Shown here piece by piece: positions 7,830 to 16,687 of a stretch of 64,000 bases of DNA. Both the position numbers and the translations under genes were made by a program. The stretch is from the NCBI RefSeq assembly GCF_026625045.1, contig NZ_CP113089.1, positions 806,001 to 870,000 of the forward strand, read 5' to 3'. Source of the stretch: Microcella daejeonensis. Lineage in GTDB: Bacteria; Actinomycetota; Actinomycetes; Actinomycetales; Microbacteriaceae. The first letter of the stretch is position 1. Each line of letters begins with the position of its first letter. Below the pieces are notes generated by a model. It was not told where the DNA came from. It saw only the letters and a program-made list of their open reading frames with translations, and did no database searches.

Positions 7830-8885
7830 CTAGGCACCGGGGTTGCCGCCGAGCCGCAGGTGGCTAGACCTGCGCTCGACGAGTCGAGGCACGAGGAGCC
7901 GATGCGTCGGCTCCTCGTCGCTGTCTGGATTCGGCAGCACGTCGTCGCCGTGCGGGCCGAAGAGGAGGGCGAGCGCCGCGGCGACGACCTCGTCGAGGGG
8001 CTGCTCGATGCTCGACAGCCCAACGGCGGCCGCGACGGGCGTGTCGTCGAAGCCGACGACCGGGAGATCCGGCCGACCGGCGGCCTGCGCGGCCATGAGC
8101 GCGCCGAGCGCGAGGGAGTCGCTCGCGCAGACGATCGCGTCGGGCGGCTCGGCGAGGGCGAGCATCCCCTCGGCGCAGCGGCTGCCCTCGGGGACGCCGT
8201 CCTCGGTGATCGCGGAGTAGCGGGCGCGGTCGGCCTCGTCGAGCCCGCAGGCCTCCACCCAGCCCGCGCGGCGCTCGTCGCCGGTGCCGGAGGGCGAGGG
8301 CCAGCCGATCCAGCCGATGCGCCGGGCACCGGATGCGCGCAGGTGGGCGACGGCGTCGCGCACGCCCGAGCGGCCGTCGACGTCGATCCAGCGGTGGCGG
8401 GGGTTGGGATGCTCGGCCCCCCACGGGCGCCCGAACGAGACGAACGGCACCCGGTTGTCGATGAGCCACGAGATGCGGGAATCGCCGTGGTCGGTGCCGA
8501 TGAGCACGAAGGCGTCGACGTCGCTGCCATCGCGCAGGCGCCGGATGTGCGCGAGCTCGTCGTCGTGGCCGTCGGCCGTGAAGATCATGACCCGCAGGTC
8601 GCGCGCGTCGGCCTGCTCGGCGAGCTTGTGCACGAAGCGGTCGAGCACGGCGCCGGAGATGCCGTCGCGCAGCGGGTCGAGCCGCACGCCGATGGTCGAC
8701 GACTTGCGGGTGCGCAGCCGGCGGGCGGAGGCGTGGGGGCGGTAGCCGAGGTCGTCGATCGCCTGCTGCACGCGGGCCCGGGTGCCCTCGCGCACGATGT
8801 CGGGCGAGTTGAGCACGTTGGAGACGGTCTGCCGCGAGACCTGCGCGACGCGGGCGACGTCGTCGACCGTCGGCATCCTGCCCAC
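7830..8885 (-). CDS. LacI-family transcriptional regulator
   Basis: A 351-residue repressor. Residues 5-25 are the LacI helix-turn-helix (TVDDVARVAQVSRQTVSNVLN), with the hinge region following and a periplasmic-binding-like effector domain from residue 60. An AAGGAGG site five bases before the GTG at 8885 fixes the start. It is co-oriented with the importer operon and divergent from the amylo-1,6-glucosidase-like gene. It probably controls both, and perhaps the GH16 gene, in response to a sugar. Two LacI-style palindromes are present nearby (8951 and 11224); which one it binds is unresolved. Confidence 0.93.
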   Translation of the reverse strand: MGRMPTVDDVARVAQVSRQTVSNVLNSPDIVREGTRARVQQAIDDLGYRPHASARRLRTRKSSTIGVRLDPLRDGISGAVLDRFVHKLAEQADARDLRVMIFTADGHDDELAHIRRLRDGSDVDAFVLIGTDHGDSRISWLIDNRVPFVSFGRPWGAEHPNPRHRWIDVDGRSGVRDAVAHLRASGARRIGWIGWPSPSGTGDERRAGWVEACGLDEADRARYSAITEDGVPEGSRCAEGMLALAEPPDAIVCASDSLALGALMAAQAAGRPDLPVVGFDDTPVAAAVGLSSIEQPLDEVVAAALALLFGPHGDDVLPNPDSDEEPTHRLLVPRLVERRSSHLRLGGNPGA

Positions 8886-8950
8886 TCGCGCCTCCTTTGG
8901 CACCGTCTGCTGCGTGAGGGGAGGCCCGGCGGGGCATCCCGTCTGATCAT

Positions 8951-8964
8951 TTTGAACGATCAAA
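8951..8964. promoter_or_regulatory. LacI-type operator between lacI and the glycosidase gene
   Basis: TTTGAACGATCAAA is a 14-base dyad with a central CG and a single asymmetric pair, the classic shape of a LacI-family operator. It is AT-rich in a G+C-rich genome. It lies between the divergent lacI and amylo-1,6-glucosidase-like genes and overlaps a TTGAAC that could serve as the -35 box of the rightward gene. Confidence 0.6.
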
Positions 8965-9052
8965 TTATGGGGTAGTGTGACCCACCGACGACAGCGGTGT
9001 CAAGCCCGGACGGCACCGATCCTCAGCCTCGACAGGAAAACGGACGAGAATC

Positions 9053-11101
9053 GTGACCCACTCCCCGCAGCCCCTCCTCCACGACGCGCTCGCCGTTCTG
9101 CGCGCACCGAGCCAGCTCTGGTCGGCCGCCGACGGCACGCTCGGCGGCACCGCCGGCGGCGCCATCCATGGCCTGTACGTCAGCGACGTGCGCCTCGTGC
9201 GCGGACTGCGCGTCACCGTCGGCGGCCGCCCCGCCGAGCACATCGGCACCGGCAGCCCCGCCGCCGATCGCGCGCGCATCCAGGGCCTGCTGCGCCACCT
9301 CGACGACCCGACCCCCGACCCGGGCGTGCGGCTCGTCCTCGACCGCGCGGTCGACGCGCATGGCGCCGGCGACACCCTCACCGTGCGCAACCGCCGCGAC
9401 ATCGCGATCGAGACCGAGATCGTCATCGAGATCGACATCGACGCGACCGTCATGGACGTCATCAAGCAGGGCGCGGGGGATGCCCCCGCCGGCCTCGTCG
9501 CCGCGCTCGACGGCGACCGCGCCACCTGGGCGGGCGAGAACGTCACCGCCACCCTCACCGCCACCGGCCTCCGTCTCGAGCGGACGCCCGCCGGCGTCGC
9601 CCTGCGGGGCGCGCTCGTCGTGCCGGCCGGCGGCGAGGCCGCCGTCTCGTGGCGGCTCGACGCGGTCGACGCGATCGCCGCCGTGCGCGGCGCCGACTCC
9701 CCCGTGCCGTGGAGCGTGCCGAGCGTCGAGGCCGCCGACCAGCGCCTGCCGCGCTGGCTCGCGCGCTCGCTCGCCGATCTCGACGCGCTGCGCATGACGA
9801 CGGCGCAGCATCCCGATCAGCAGTTCCTCGCCGCGGGGGCGCCCTGGTTCTTCACGCTGTTCGGCCGCGACTCGATCTGGGCGGCGCGGTTCCTGCTGCC
9901 GCTCGGCACCCGGCTCGCCGGCGACACCCTGCGGGTGCTCGCGGGCCTGCAGGGCACCGCGATGGTCGACGACACCGCCGAGGAGCCGGGCAAGATCATG
10001 CACGAGCTGCGGCGCCAGACGCTCGTGATCGACGACGGCACCTCCCTGCCGCCGCTCTACTACGGAACGGTCGACGCCACCGCGCTGTGGATCTGCCTGC
10101 TGCACGACGCCTGGCGCTGGGGCATGCCGGTGGACGAGCTGCGGGCGCTCCTGCCCGCCCTGCGCCGCGCGCTCGACTGGATGCGCGACCACGGCGACGC
10201 CGACGGCGACGGCCTGCTCGAGTACGTCGACCGCTCGGGTCACGGGCTCGCGAACCAGGGCTGGAAGGACTCGGGCGACAGCGTGCAGTGGCGCGACGGC
10301 ACCCTCGCCGAGGGTCCGATCGCCCTGTGCGAGGTGCAGGCCTACGCCTACGAGGCGGCGATGCACGGCGCCGACCTGCTCGACGCGCTGGGCGAGCTGC
10401 CCACCGACGGCGCGCTCGCCGAGCAGTGGCGCTCGTGGGCCGGGGCGCTGCGCGAGCGGTTCCACGCGAGCTTCTGGATCGACGACGCCGAGGGCGCCTA
10501 CCCCGCGATCGCGCTCGACGCGCAGAAGCGCCGGGTCGACACCGTCACCTCGAACCTCGGGCACCTGCTCGGCACGGGCATCCTCGACGCCGAGCAGTCG
10601 GCGCTCGTCGCCCGCCGGCTCGGCTCGGCGCAGCTCGACTCGGGCTACGGCCTGCGCACGATGTCGACCGAGAGCGAGGGCTACTGGCCGCTCAGCTACC
10701 ACGGCGGCTCGGTCTGGACCCACGACACCGCGATCGCCGTGCTCGGCCTCGCGCGCGAGGGGCACCACGAGGTCGCCTCCTCGCTCATCGACGGCCTGCT
10801 GCGCGCCGCCGAGGGCTTCGACTACCGCATGCCCGAGCTGCACTCGGGCGATCCGGTCTCGGAGGTCGCGGCGCCGGTGCCCTACCCGGCCGCCTGCCGC
10901 CCGCAGGCCTGGTCGGCCGCATCGTCGGTGGCCGTGCTGACGGCCGTGATGGGCCTCGAGCCGGATGCCGCTGCCGGGGCCGTGGGCACCAGCCCGCTCC
11001 CCGGCTTCGGCGCCGTGAGCGCGCGCGGCCTGCGCCTCGGCGATGCCGAGGCGCGCATCGGCGCGACCGAGGCGCGGATCGGCGCGGGGGCGCACGTCTA
11101 G
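9053..11101 (+). CDS. Amylo-alpha-1,6-glucosidase-like glycoside hydrolase (glycogen-debranching N-terminal domain)
   Basis: A 682-residue protein, probably cytoplasmic because it has no signal peptide. Residues 15-220 match the beta-sandwich 'glycogen debranching N-terminal' domain (GGAIHGLYVSDVRLVRGL). Residues 250-650 form an alpha/alpha barrel with motifs GAPWFFTLFGRDSIW, ANQGWKDSGDSVQW (likely carrying the general acid), YGLRTMSTESEGYWPLSYHGGSVW and the closing CRPQAWSAAS. The family includes alpha-1,6-glucosidases and several uncharacterised enzymes commonly found beside sugar ABC importers. In this context it may cleave the imported oligosaccharide; specificity cannot be read from the sequence. 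The GTG at 9053 is the first start after the LacI-type operator. Confidence 0.85.
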   Translation: MTHSPQPLLHDALAVLRAPSQLWSAADGTLGGTAGGAIHGLYVSDVRLVRGLRVTVGGRPAEHIGTGSPAADRARIQGLLRHLDDPTPDPGVRLVLDRAVDAHGAGDTLTVRNRRDIAIETEIVIEIDIDATVMDVIKQGAGDAPAGLVAALDGDRATWAGENVTATLTATGLRLERTPAGVALRGALVVPAGGEAAVSWRLDAVDAIAAVRGADSPVPWSVPSVEAADQRLPRWLARSLADLDALRMTTAQHPDQQFLAAGAPWFFTLFGRDSIWAARFLLPLGTRLAGDTLRVLAGLQGTAMVDDTAEEPGKIMHELRRQTLVIDDGTSLPPLYYGTVDATALWICLLHDAWRWGMPVDELRALLPALRRALDWMRDHGDADGDGLLEYVDRSGHGLANQGWKDSGDSVQWRDGTLAEGPIALCEVQAYAYEAAMHGADLLDALGELPTDGALAEQWRSWAGALRERFHASFWIDDAEGAYPAIALDAQKRRVDTVTSNLGHLLGTGILDAEQSALVARRLGSAQLDSGYGLRTMSTESEGYWPLSYHGGSVWTHDTAIAVLGLAREGHHEVASSLIDGLLRAAEGFDYRMPELHSGDPVSEVAAPVPYPAACRPQAWSAASSVAVLTAVMGLEPDAAAGAVGTSPLPGFGAVSARGLRLGDAEARIGATEARIGAGAHV

Positions 11102-11113
11102 CTCCCCGCGCTC

Positions 11114-11161
11114 GGCGGGCGGGCCGGCTGGCGGGCAGGCGGGCGGGCCTGCTGGCGCGCA
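11114..11161. repeat. Two 24-bp direct repeats
   Basis: Adjacent copies at 11114-11137 and 11138-11161 agree at 22 of 24 positions and consist of GGCGGGC-type G-rich strings. They lie just after the glycosidase stop codon. Similar GGCGGGC strings recur around 18480-18610 and 18890-18930. Function unknown; slippage-generated low-complexity DNA is the simplest reading. Confidence 0.6.
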
Positions 11162-11181
11162 GGCGGGCATCCCGCCTCGAC

Positions 11182-11197
11182 TCCCCCGTTCGGGGGA
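11182..11197. promoter_or_regulatory. Perfect dyad TCCCCCGTTCGGGGGA
   Basis: A 7-2-7 perfect dyad about 100 bp upstream of the secreted GH16 gene. A closely similar dyad (35779-35795) lies about 85 bp upstream of the cell-wall-anchored protein gene. It could be a shared regulator site, or a terminator of the preceding gene. The second copy is not behind a same-strand gene end, which favours a regulatory role. Confidence 0.4.
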
Positions 11198-11223
11198 CAA
11201 CTCCGTCCCCCGAAATGCCGACT

Positions 11224-11239
11224 GTGAGAGCGCTCTCAC
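11224..11239. promoter_or_regulatory. Perfect 16-bp palindrome, LacI-type operator upstream of GH16 gene
   Basis: GTGAGAGCGCTCTCAC is perfectly symmetrical with a central GCGC. It closely resembles the TGGGAGCGCTCCCA operator of actinobacterial CelR regulators that control cellulases and beta-glucosidases. It is 60 bp before the GH16 start codon, suggesting repression that is relieved by a beta-glucan oligosaccharide. Confidence 0.65.
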
Positions 11240-11299
11240 CGACGTAGCGTCGGAGGGTGCGGCCAACGAGGGCCGCCGGAGCACCCGCCAGGAGCATCC

Positions 11300-14200
11300 A
11301 TGAGACACACCAGGAGAGCGCCCGCGCGGCGCTCGCTCGCGGTCATCACGGCCGTCGCCGTCGCCGTTCCGCTCGGCCTCGCCGCCTCCCCGGCGAGCGC
11401 CGCCACCGTCGCGGTGCTGGCCGACTTCACCACCGCCCCCGCCACCTTCTTCAGCTACGGCAGCGCCGGCTTCGGGGTCCGCACGCTCGCGGAGAGCGAG
11501 CCCGAGGCCCGTCCCGGCCAGGTCGGCGACGAGAACGTGCTCTCCTACGGGTGGAACGTCGAGGCGGCCGGCTCCTTCGGCGGCGTCGGCGACAACTTCG
11601 CCACCGCGCGCGACTTCAGCGCCTTCGACGGACTGCGTCTGCAGGTCTCCGGCACCGGCACGGGCGCGTCGTTCCAGGTCGAGCTCTTCGACGGCGGCGC
11701 GAACTCCGACGCCTCGGAGCGCTTCGACGTCACGATCACGGACGACGTCGCCGGCTGGCGCGAGATCGAGCTGCCGTGGAGCGCCTTCACCCGGGCGACC
11801 GACTTCCAGCCGGGCGGGGCCCCGACCGACGGCGTGCTCGACCTGACCACCGTCTGGGGCTACGCGCTCCCCGCCGCGAGCGGCGCCGCCACCATCCTCG
11901 TCGACGACGTCGTCGCCTACTCCGACACCGACCTCGCCCCGACCGTCAGCCTCGCGAGCGACGCAGTCAGCGTCATCGAGGCGGGCACGGCGAGCGTCGA
12001 GGTGCGCCTCGACATCGCCCCCACCGCGCCGGTCACCGTCGAGCTCGCCACCGCCGACGGCACCGCGACCGCGGGCGAGGACTACACGGCCACCACGACG
12101 ACCGTGGAGTTCGCGGCCGGCGTCACGAGCCGCACGGTGTCGATCCCGACCTCCGACGATGCGCTCGACGAGGGCAGCGAGAGCTTCACCGCGAGCCTCT
12201 CGGGCGCGACCGGGGCGGCCATCGGCGCCCCGGCATCCACCACCGTCACCATCACCGACGACGACGCCCCCGTGGTCGGCCCGCCGACCGGGCGCACCCT
12301 GCTCGTCGACGACATCGAGGCGCCGCTGACCCAGGGCGCCGACGGCGCCGTGCCGGTCGGCTGGTTCCCCGCGACCGACCCCTCGAGCAGCCTGTCGTTC
12401 GAGGCCACTACGACGCCGCCGAGCCCCGTGCCCGGCGCGGCCGACGGCAACACCGTGCTCGCCGCCGACTTCGACATCAGCGCCTTCGGCGTGGTCGTGC
12501 GCAGCTTCGCGAACGAGAGCCTCGACGAGTGGGTCACCCAGGATTGGAGCACCTACGAGGGCGTGGGCTTCTGGATGCTCGGCACGGGCTCGGGCACCGA
12601 CCTGTTCCTCGACGTGCAGGACAACCGGAACCCCGGCTCGGCCGTCGACGACGCCGAGCGCTACGTCGTGAGCTTCGCCGACGACTTCGTCGGCTGGCGG
12701 TTCCTGACCTTCGACTTCAGCGAGTTCAGCCGCAAGAACATCGGCAACGGCGCGCCCGACGACGGCCTCACCCTCACCGAGGTGCACGGCTACGCCCTCG
12801 GCGCCCTGCGCACCGACGGCCCGCTGACCCTGCACTACGACGACCTGCTGCTCTACGGCCAGGCACCCGAGCGACCCCTCGAGGTCTCGTTCGACCGCGC
12901 GGCGTACGAGGTCGTCGAGGGCGTCGAGGCGCCGACCGTCGTGCGCCTCAACCGGCTCGCCGAGACCGACGTGACGGTCGACTACCGCGCCTTCTCGACG
13001 CCCGACCGCACGCGCACCGAGGATCTGCCCGCCACCGAGGGGCGCGACTTCGCGCCCGGCGAGGGCACGGTCACGATCCCGGCCGGCGAGCGCGAGGCGA
13101 TCATCGCCGTGCCGACGATCGACGACGGCAAGGCCGAGGTCGACGAGACCTTCGTGGTCGAGCTCGCGAATCCGGTGGGCGCCGAGTTCGGCTTCACGCG
13201 CACCGCCGCGGTGAGCATCCAGGACGATGACACCGCCGACGCCGACGTGATCGACGACTTCGAGTACGGCGCCGGACTGCTGCGCAGCGATGCCGAGCTG
13301 TCCACCCGCGCCGCCGGCTCCGCCTACGCGGGCGCCGACAGCGGCGAGACCGTGCTCGACGTGCAGCACAAGGGCAAGACCACCGTGTCGCGGCCGATCG
13401 AGCAGGGCCAGGACTGGTCCGGTTCCGAGGGCATCAGCTTCTGGGTCGACCCGGCCAAGGGCGCCAAGAAGGTGACCGTCGGCATCGACGCGAACCCCGC
13501 CGCCGACCCCGGGCCCGAGGGCTGGGAGCTCAGCTGGGCCGACGAGTTCGAGGGCGCCGCGGGCGAGCGCGCGAACCCCGAGAACTGGACGTACGAGACC
13601 GGCGGCTGGGGCTGGGGCAACGACGAGCTGCAGTACTACACCGACTCGACCGACAACGCGGCGCTCGACGGCGAGGGCAACCTGCGCATCACGGCCCGCG
13701 AGATCGAGCCCTCGGTCGACGGCCCGCAGTGCTGGTACGGCCCGTGCACCCACACCTCGGCGCGCCTCATCACCGAGGGCAAGCAGGAGTTCCAGTACGG
13801 GCGCATCGAGACCCGCGTGTTCGTGCCCGAGGGCAGCGGCATCTGGCCCGCGGTGTGGACGCTCGGCAACGACTTCCGCGACGTCGGCTGGCCGCAGACC
13901 GGCGAGATCGACGTCATGGAGTTCGTCGGCCGCCTGCCGAACGAGATCTTCGGCACCATCCACGGCCCCGGCTACTCGGGCGGCCAGTCGTTCGGCGGCA
14001 TCTACGACTTCGGCACGCCGGTGCCCGCCGACTGGCACACCTTCGAGACGGTCTGGACCGAGGACAGCATCGACTGGTACGTCGACGGCATCCAGTACCA
14101 CTCGGCGAGCCCCGAGGACGTCGCGCCGAACGAATGGGTCTTCAACCACCCGTTCACCCTGCTGACGAACGTCGCCGTCGGCGGCAACTTCGGCGGGGCG

Positions 14201-14602
14201 CCCGGCGCCGACCTGGTGTTCCCGCAGTCGCTGCTCGTGGACTACATCCGCGTGTACCAGGCGCCCGACACGGCCGAGAAGTGGGTCGCGACGGTGCCGG
14301 TCTCCGGCGAGGGGTGGCAGCAGGTGACGGTGCCGTTCAGCGCCTTCGCACCGGCGAAGGATGCCCGCCGCGGGCCCGCGGCCGCGGGCGGGCTGGTGCC
14401 CGCCGACGTGCGCGGCTGGAGCCTGGAGCTCAAGGGCACCGGCATCACGAGCATCGACCGGGTCGCTCTCGAGGCCGAGGTCGATGCACGGCCGGGCGGC
14501 AAGGGGCACGGCGGCAACGGACCGGGAGCTGCCGGACCGGGCGGCGGCCCGGGCGGCTCCGAGGGCGAGTGGCGCGGTCGGGGGCGCGGGCTGCTCGGCT
14601 GA
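11300..14602 (+). CDS. Secreted GH16 endo-beta-glucanase (laminarinase-like) with Calx-beta and carbohydrate-binding domains
   Basis: An 1100-residue exoenzyme. Residues 1-35 are a Sec signal peptide ending PASA-A. Residues 36-210 and about 333-524 are CBM11/CIA30-like beta-sandwich modules. Residues 215-318 and 527-650 are Calx-beta domains. Residues 742-990 are a GH16 catalytic domain with GEIDVMEFVG, giving nucleophile E869 and acid/base E874, plus WPAVWTLGN and the family tail DYIRVYQ. A third binding module is split: its first half lies at about 655-735 and its second half at about 995-1068, so GH16 is inserted in one of its loops. The C terminus is Gly-rich with no sortase motif. An AGGAG site precedes the ATG. 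Likely substrates are beta-1,3 or mixed-linkage glucans. Confidence 0.92.
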   Translation: MRHTRRAPARRSLAVITAVAVAVPLGLAASPASAATVAVLADFTTAPATFFSYGSAGFGVRTLAESEPEARPGQVGDENVLSYGWNVEAAGSFGGVGDNFATARDFSAFDGLRLQVSGTGTGASFQVELFDGGANSDASERFDVTITDDVAGWREIELPWSAFTRATDFQPGGAPTDGVLDLTTVWGYALPAASGAATILVDDVVAYSDTDLAPTVSLASDAVSVIEAGTASVEVRLDIAPTAPVTVELATADGTATAGEDYTATTTTVEFAAGVTSRTVSIPTSDDALDEGSESFTASLSGATGAAIGAPASTTVTITDDDAPVVGPPTGRTLLVDDIEAPLTQGADGAVPVGWFPATDPSSSLSFEATTTPPSPVPGAADGNTVLAADFDISAFGVVVRSFANESLDEWVTQDWSTYEGVGFWMLGTGSGTDLFLDVQDNRNPGSAVDDAERYVVSFADDFVGWRFLTFDFSEFSRKNIGNGAPDDGLTLTEVHGYALGALRTDGPLTLHYDDLLLYGQAPERPLEVSFDRAAYEVVEGVEAPTVVRLNRLAETDVTVDYRAFSTPDRTRTEDLPATEGRDFAPGEGTVTIPAGEREAIIAVPTIDDGKAEVDETFVVELANPVGAEFGFTRTAAVSIQDDDTADADVIDDFEYGAGLLRSDAELSTRAAGSAYAGADSGETVLDVQHKGKTTVSRPIEQGQDWSGSEGISFWVDPAKGAKKVTVGIDANPAADPGPEGWELSWADEFEGAAGERANPENWTYETGGWGWGNDELQYYTDSTDNAALDGEGNLRITAREIEPSVDGPQCWYGPCTHTSARLITEGKQEFQYGRIETRVFVPEGSGIWPAVWTLGNDFRDVGWPQTGEIDVMEFVGRLPNEIFGTIHGPGYSGGQSFGGIYDFGTPVPADWHTFETVWTEDSIDWYVDGIQYHSASPEDVAPNEWVFNHPFTLLTNVAVGGNFGGAPGADLVFPQSLLVDYIRVYQAPDTAEKWVATVPVSGEGWQQVTVPFSAFAPAKDARRGPAAAGGLVPADVRGWSLELKGTGITSIDRVALEAEVDARPGGKGHGGNGPGAAGPGGGPGGSEGEWRGRGRGLLG

Positions 14603-14638
14603 GGCCGGAGCGCCGTGCGCGTCACGGCTGAGTCATGA

Positions 14639-14673
14639 GGCGGGGCGGGCATCCGGTGGATGCTCGCCCCGCC
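14639..14673 (+). terminator. Strong hairpin after the GH16 gene
   Basis: Sixteen-base arms (14639-14654 and 14658-14673) with one mismatch and a GGT loop form a very stable stem, 37 bp after the GH16 stop. There is no T-tract, which is common for actinobacterial terminators. Confidence 0.65.
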
Positions 14674-14790
14674 GTCGTATCCGCCGCCGCGTCCGGCGAG
14701 CGCGCGCCGCGGACTCCGGGCCGCGGACGCCGGGCCGCGGACGGTAGGCCGAGAACGCTGCGCTGCGGACGCGGCGGTCGAGCAGCGGGG

Positions 14791-15150
14791 TCAGTCCCCT
14801 CCGCCGCCTCCTCCGCCGCCGTCCGAGCCGCCGCCTCCCACGCCGCCGTCGGAGCCCGAGCCGGGCCCGTCGGAGCCGGAGCCGGGCCCGTCGTCGTCGG
14901 TGACGCCGTCGCGGCCGCGCGGTCCGGTGCCGCTGGTCGGCGCCGCCCCGTCGTCGTCCCCGGCGCTCCACGAGTCGTGCCCGCCCGTGTGGCCGCCCGC
15001 CTCCTGCTGCTCGCGGCGCTTGCGCTCCTCGAGCGCGCGGCGGGTCGGGCGCAGCACGACGGTGACGAAGATGATCGCCATCACGACGAGGAGCACGACG
15101 AAAACGATCGCCGTGATCGAGACGGCGAAGGCGAAGGGATCGGCGGTCAT
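14791..15150 (-). CDS. Small single-span membrane protein with Gly/Asp-rich tail
   Basis: 119 residues. Residues 8-33 form one transmembrane helix (FAFAVSITAIVFVVLLVVMAII). A short basic stretch (RPTRRALEERKRREQQ) follows, and the last 60 residues are almost entirely Gly, Ser, Asp and Pro. The positive-inside pattern places the basic stretch and tail in the cytoplasm. The ATG at 15150 is chosen because upstream codons show no conserved-looking sequence and the helix begins seven residues later. The family is not recognised. It is the downstream partner of another small membrane protein gene. Confidence 0.6.
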   Translation of the reverse strand: MTADPFAFAVSITAIVFVVLLVVMAIIFVTVVLRPTRRALEERKRREQQEAGGHTGGHDSWSAGDDDGAAPTSGTGPRGRDGVTDDDGPGSGSDGPGSGSDGGVGGGGSDGGGGGGGGD

Positions 15151-15187
15151 GCCCGCCAGCCTGCCACGACCGGGGGCCGTGGCAGGT

Positions 15188-15502
15188 TCAGAGCAGCAGC
15201 GCGAGCAGGAAGGCTCCGTAGGCGACGAGGGCCGACCAGCCCACCGCATCCCGCAGCCGGTCGGGGGCGCGCATCGCGTGCAGCGCACCGGCGACGGCGA
15301 GCAGCAGCCAGCAGAGCGGGTGCGCCCACTCGAGCGCGAATCGTTGCACCCCGGTGGTCTCGGCCGCCTTCTCGGGCACGACGATCACCCACAGCACGGC
15401 GAGCGCGAGGGCGATCGCGGCAGCGGCGGCTCCGACGAGGCGGCGATGGCGCGCGAGGAGCGCGGCGATGCGGGATGCCCGTGGCGTCGACTCGGTGCTC
15501 AT
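15188..15502 (-). CDS. Small three-helix membrane protein
   Basis: 104 residues with a basic N terminus (residues 1-22) and three hydrophobic segments, roughly residues 23-43, 57-73 and 86-104. Short loops contain HPLCWLLLAVAGALHAMRAPDR. No enzyme or transporter motif is visible and the family is not recognised. The ATG at 15502 gives a compact protein; longer frames run into the neighbouring oxidoreductase gene. It lies 37 bp upstream of the other small membrane protein and may be co-transcribed with it. Confidence 0.55.
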   Translation of the reverse strand: MSTESTPRASRIAALLARHRRLVGAAAAAIALALAVLWVIVVPEKAAETTGVQRFALEWAHPLCWLLLAVAGALHAMRAPDRLRDAVGWSALVAYGAFLLALLL

Positions 15503-15573
15503 GGCCCCAGTGAACACGAGGAGGCCCCGGCGGGGAATCCCCCGATCAGCGCGCAGCGCACGTGGACGAGGCC

Positions 15574-16674
15574 TCAGCGCCCGAGGCGGCTGAGGGTCGC
15601 GACGACCTGGCGCGCGATGTTGCGCCCGGCGCGGTTCGCGCCGATGGTCGAGGCGCTCGGCCCGTACCCGGCGAAGAAGATGCGCCCGTCGCGCTCGCTG
15701 TGGTGGCTCGAGACGATGACGCCGCCCTCGGGCTCGCGCAGCCGCAGCGGGGCGAGGTGGCGCAGCTCGGGTCGGAACCCCGTCGCCCAGATGATGGCCT
15801 GGGCCGGCGCGAACTCGCCGCTCTCGAACCGCACGCCGTCGGGCTCGATGCGCTCGATGACGCCGCGCGAGGCGAGCACGCCGCGCTCGAGACCCGACTG
15901 GATGCGGCGGGTGCGGGGCACTCCCGTGCCGCTGACGATGCTGGGCAGGGCGCGGCCCGCGCGCGAGGCGTCGTCCTGCATGCCGACCGCCTTGACGGCG
16001 TCCTCGAGGTTGAGGCTCGGGCCGTCGATGAACTCCGGGTCCCGCCGGGTCGACCACGTGAGCGAGCGGGCGACGCCGTCTAGCTCGAGCAGGAACCCGA
16101 TGGCGCTCGTGCCGCCGCCGACGACGACGACGTCCTGGTCGGCGAAGTCGGCCGCCCGCTCGTACTGGGCCGTGTGCAGGTGGCGGCCGGCGAAGTCGCG
16201 CAGGCCCGGGTACCAGGGCACGAAGGGGCTGCCCCAGGTGCCGGTCGCGTTGACGATGGTCGAGCCGAGCAGGTCGATGATGCCGGCCTCGGTGCTGATG
16301 TCGAGCAGCAGCGGGCCGCCGGTGTCGGTGACCTTGGTGACGGTGGCCGGGCGCACGACCTGCAGGTTGTAGTGCTCCTCGTACTGCCGGTAGTAGTCAG
16401 CGACGACCTGCTTGGCGGGCACGTCGCGATCGGCGGTGCCGAAGCTGAGGCCCAGCTCGTCCATGCCCGGCAGGTCGTTCACGCGGTGCGCCGAGCCGAG
16501 CCGCATCGATCCCCAGCGGTGCTGCCAGGCGCCGCCGGTGCCCGGACCGCGGTCGAGGAGCACGAACTCCTCGCCGGCCTCGAGGCCGAGCTTCTGCAGG
16601 TAGTAGGCCACCGAGAGGCCCGCTTGACCCGCGCCGATGACCACGCATTTCGTGGCGAGCGGGGATTCGGTCAC
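15574..16674 (-). CDS. FAD-dependent NAD(P)-binding oxidoreductase (flavin monooxygenase-like)
   Basis: A 366-residue flavoprotein. The FAD-binding Rossmann motif is VVIGAGQAGLSVAYYL at residues 9-24. The monooxygenase-like region is GGAWQHRWGSMRLGSAH near residue 50. The NAD(P)H Rossmann motif VVVVGGGTSAIGFLLEL lies near residue 165. The closing ATG motif is IIWATGFRPEL near residue 285. Similar proteins include CzcO-type oxidoreductases and flavin-containing monooxygenases; the substrate is unknown. The GTG at 16674 is preferred over upstream ATGs because a -10 box (TACTCT) ends seven bases before it, predicting a leaderless message. It is divergent from the DUF3073 gene. Confidence 0.85.
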   Translation of the reverse strand: MTESPLATKCVVIGAGQAGLSVAYYLQKLGLEAGEEFVLLDRGPGTGGAWQHRWGSMRLGSAHRVNDLPGMDELGLSFGTADRDVPAKQVVADYYRQYEEHYNLQVVRPATVTKVTDTGGPLLLDISTEAGIIDLLGSTIVNATGTWGSPFVPWYPGLRDFAGRHLHTAQYERAADFADQDVVVVGGGTSAIGFLLELDGVARSLTWSTRRDPEFIDGPSLNLEDAVKAVGMQDDASRAGRALPSIVSGTGVPRTRRIQSGLERGVLASRGVIERIEPDGVRFESGEFAPAQAIIWATGFRPELRHLAPLRLREPEGGVIVSSHHSERDGRIFFAGYGPSASTIGANRAGRNIARQVVATLSRLGR

Positions 16675-16681
16675 CCGCCCG

Positions 16682-16687
16682 AGAGTA
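16682..16687 (-). promoter_or_regulatory. -10 box of a leaderless promoter
   Basis: TACTCT on the minus strand ends seven bases before the GTG of the flavoprotein gene. The arrangement matches many other genes in this window, and it excludes the longer open frame, whose start would lie upstream of transcription. Confidence 0.5.

Noticed and set aside
9023..14509. An 1828-codon open frame on the minus strand
   Set aside because: It is exactly antisense to the two glycan-hydrolase genes, is composed of Arg/Gly/Ala/Asp-rich low-complexity text with no motifs, and arises from codon bias in high-G+C DNA.
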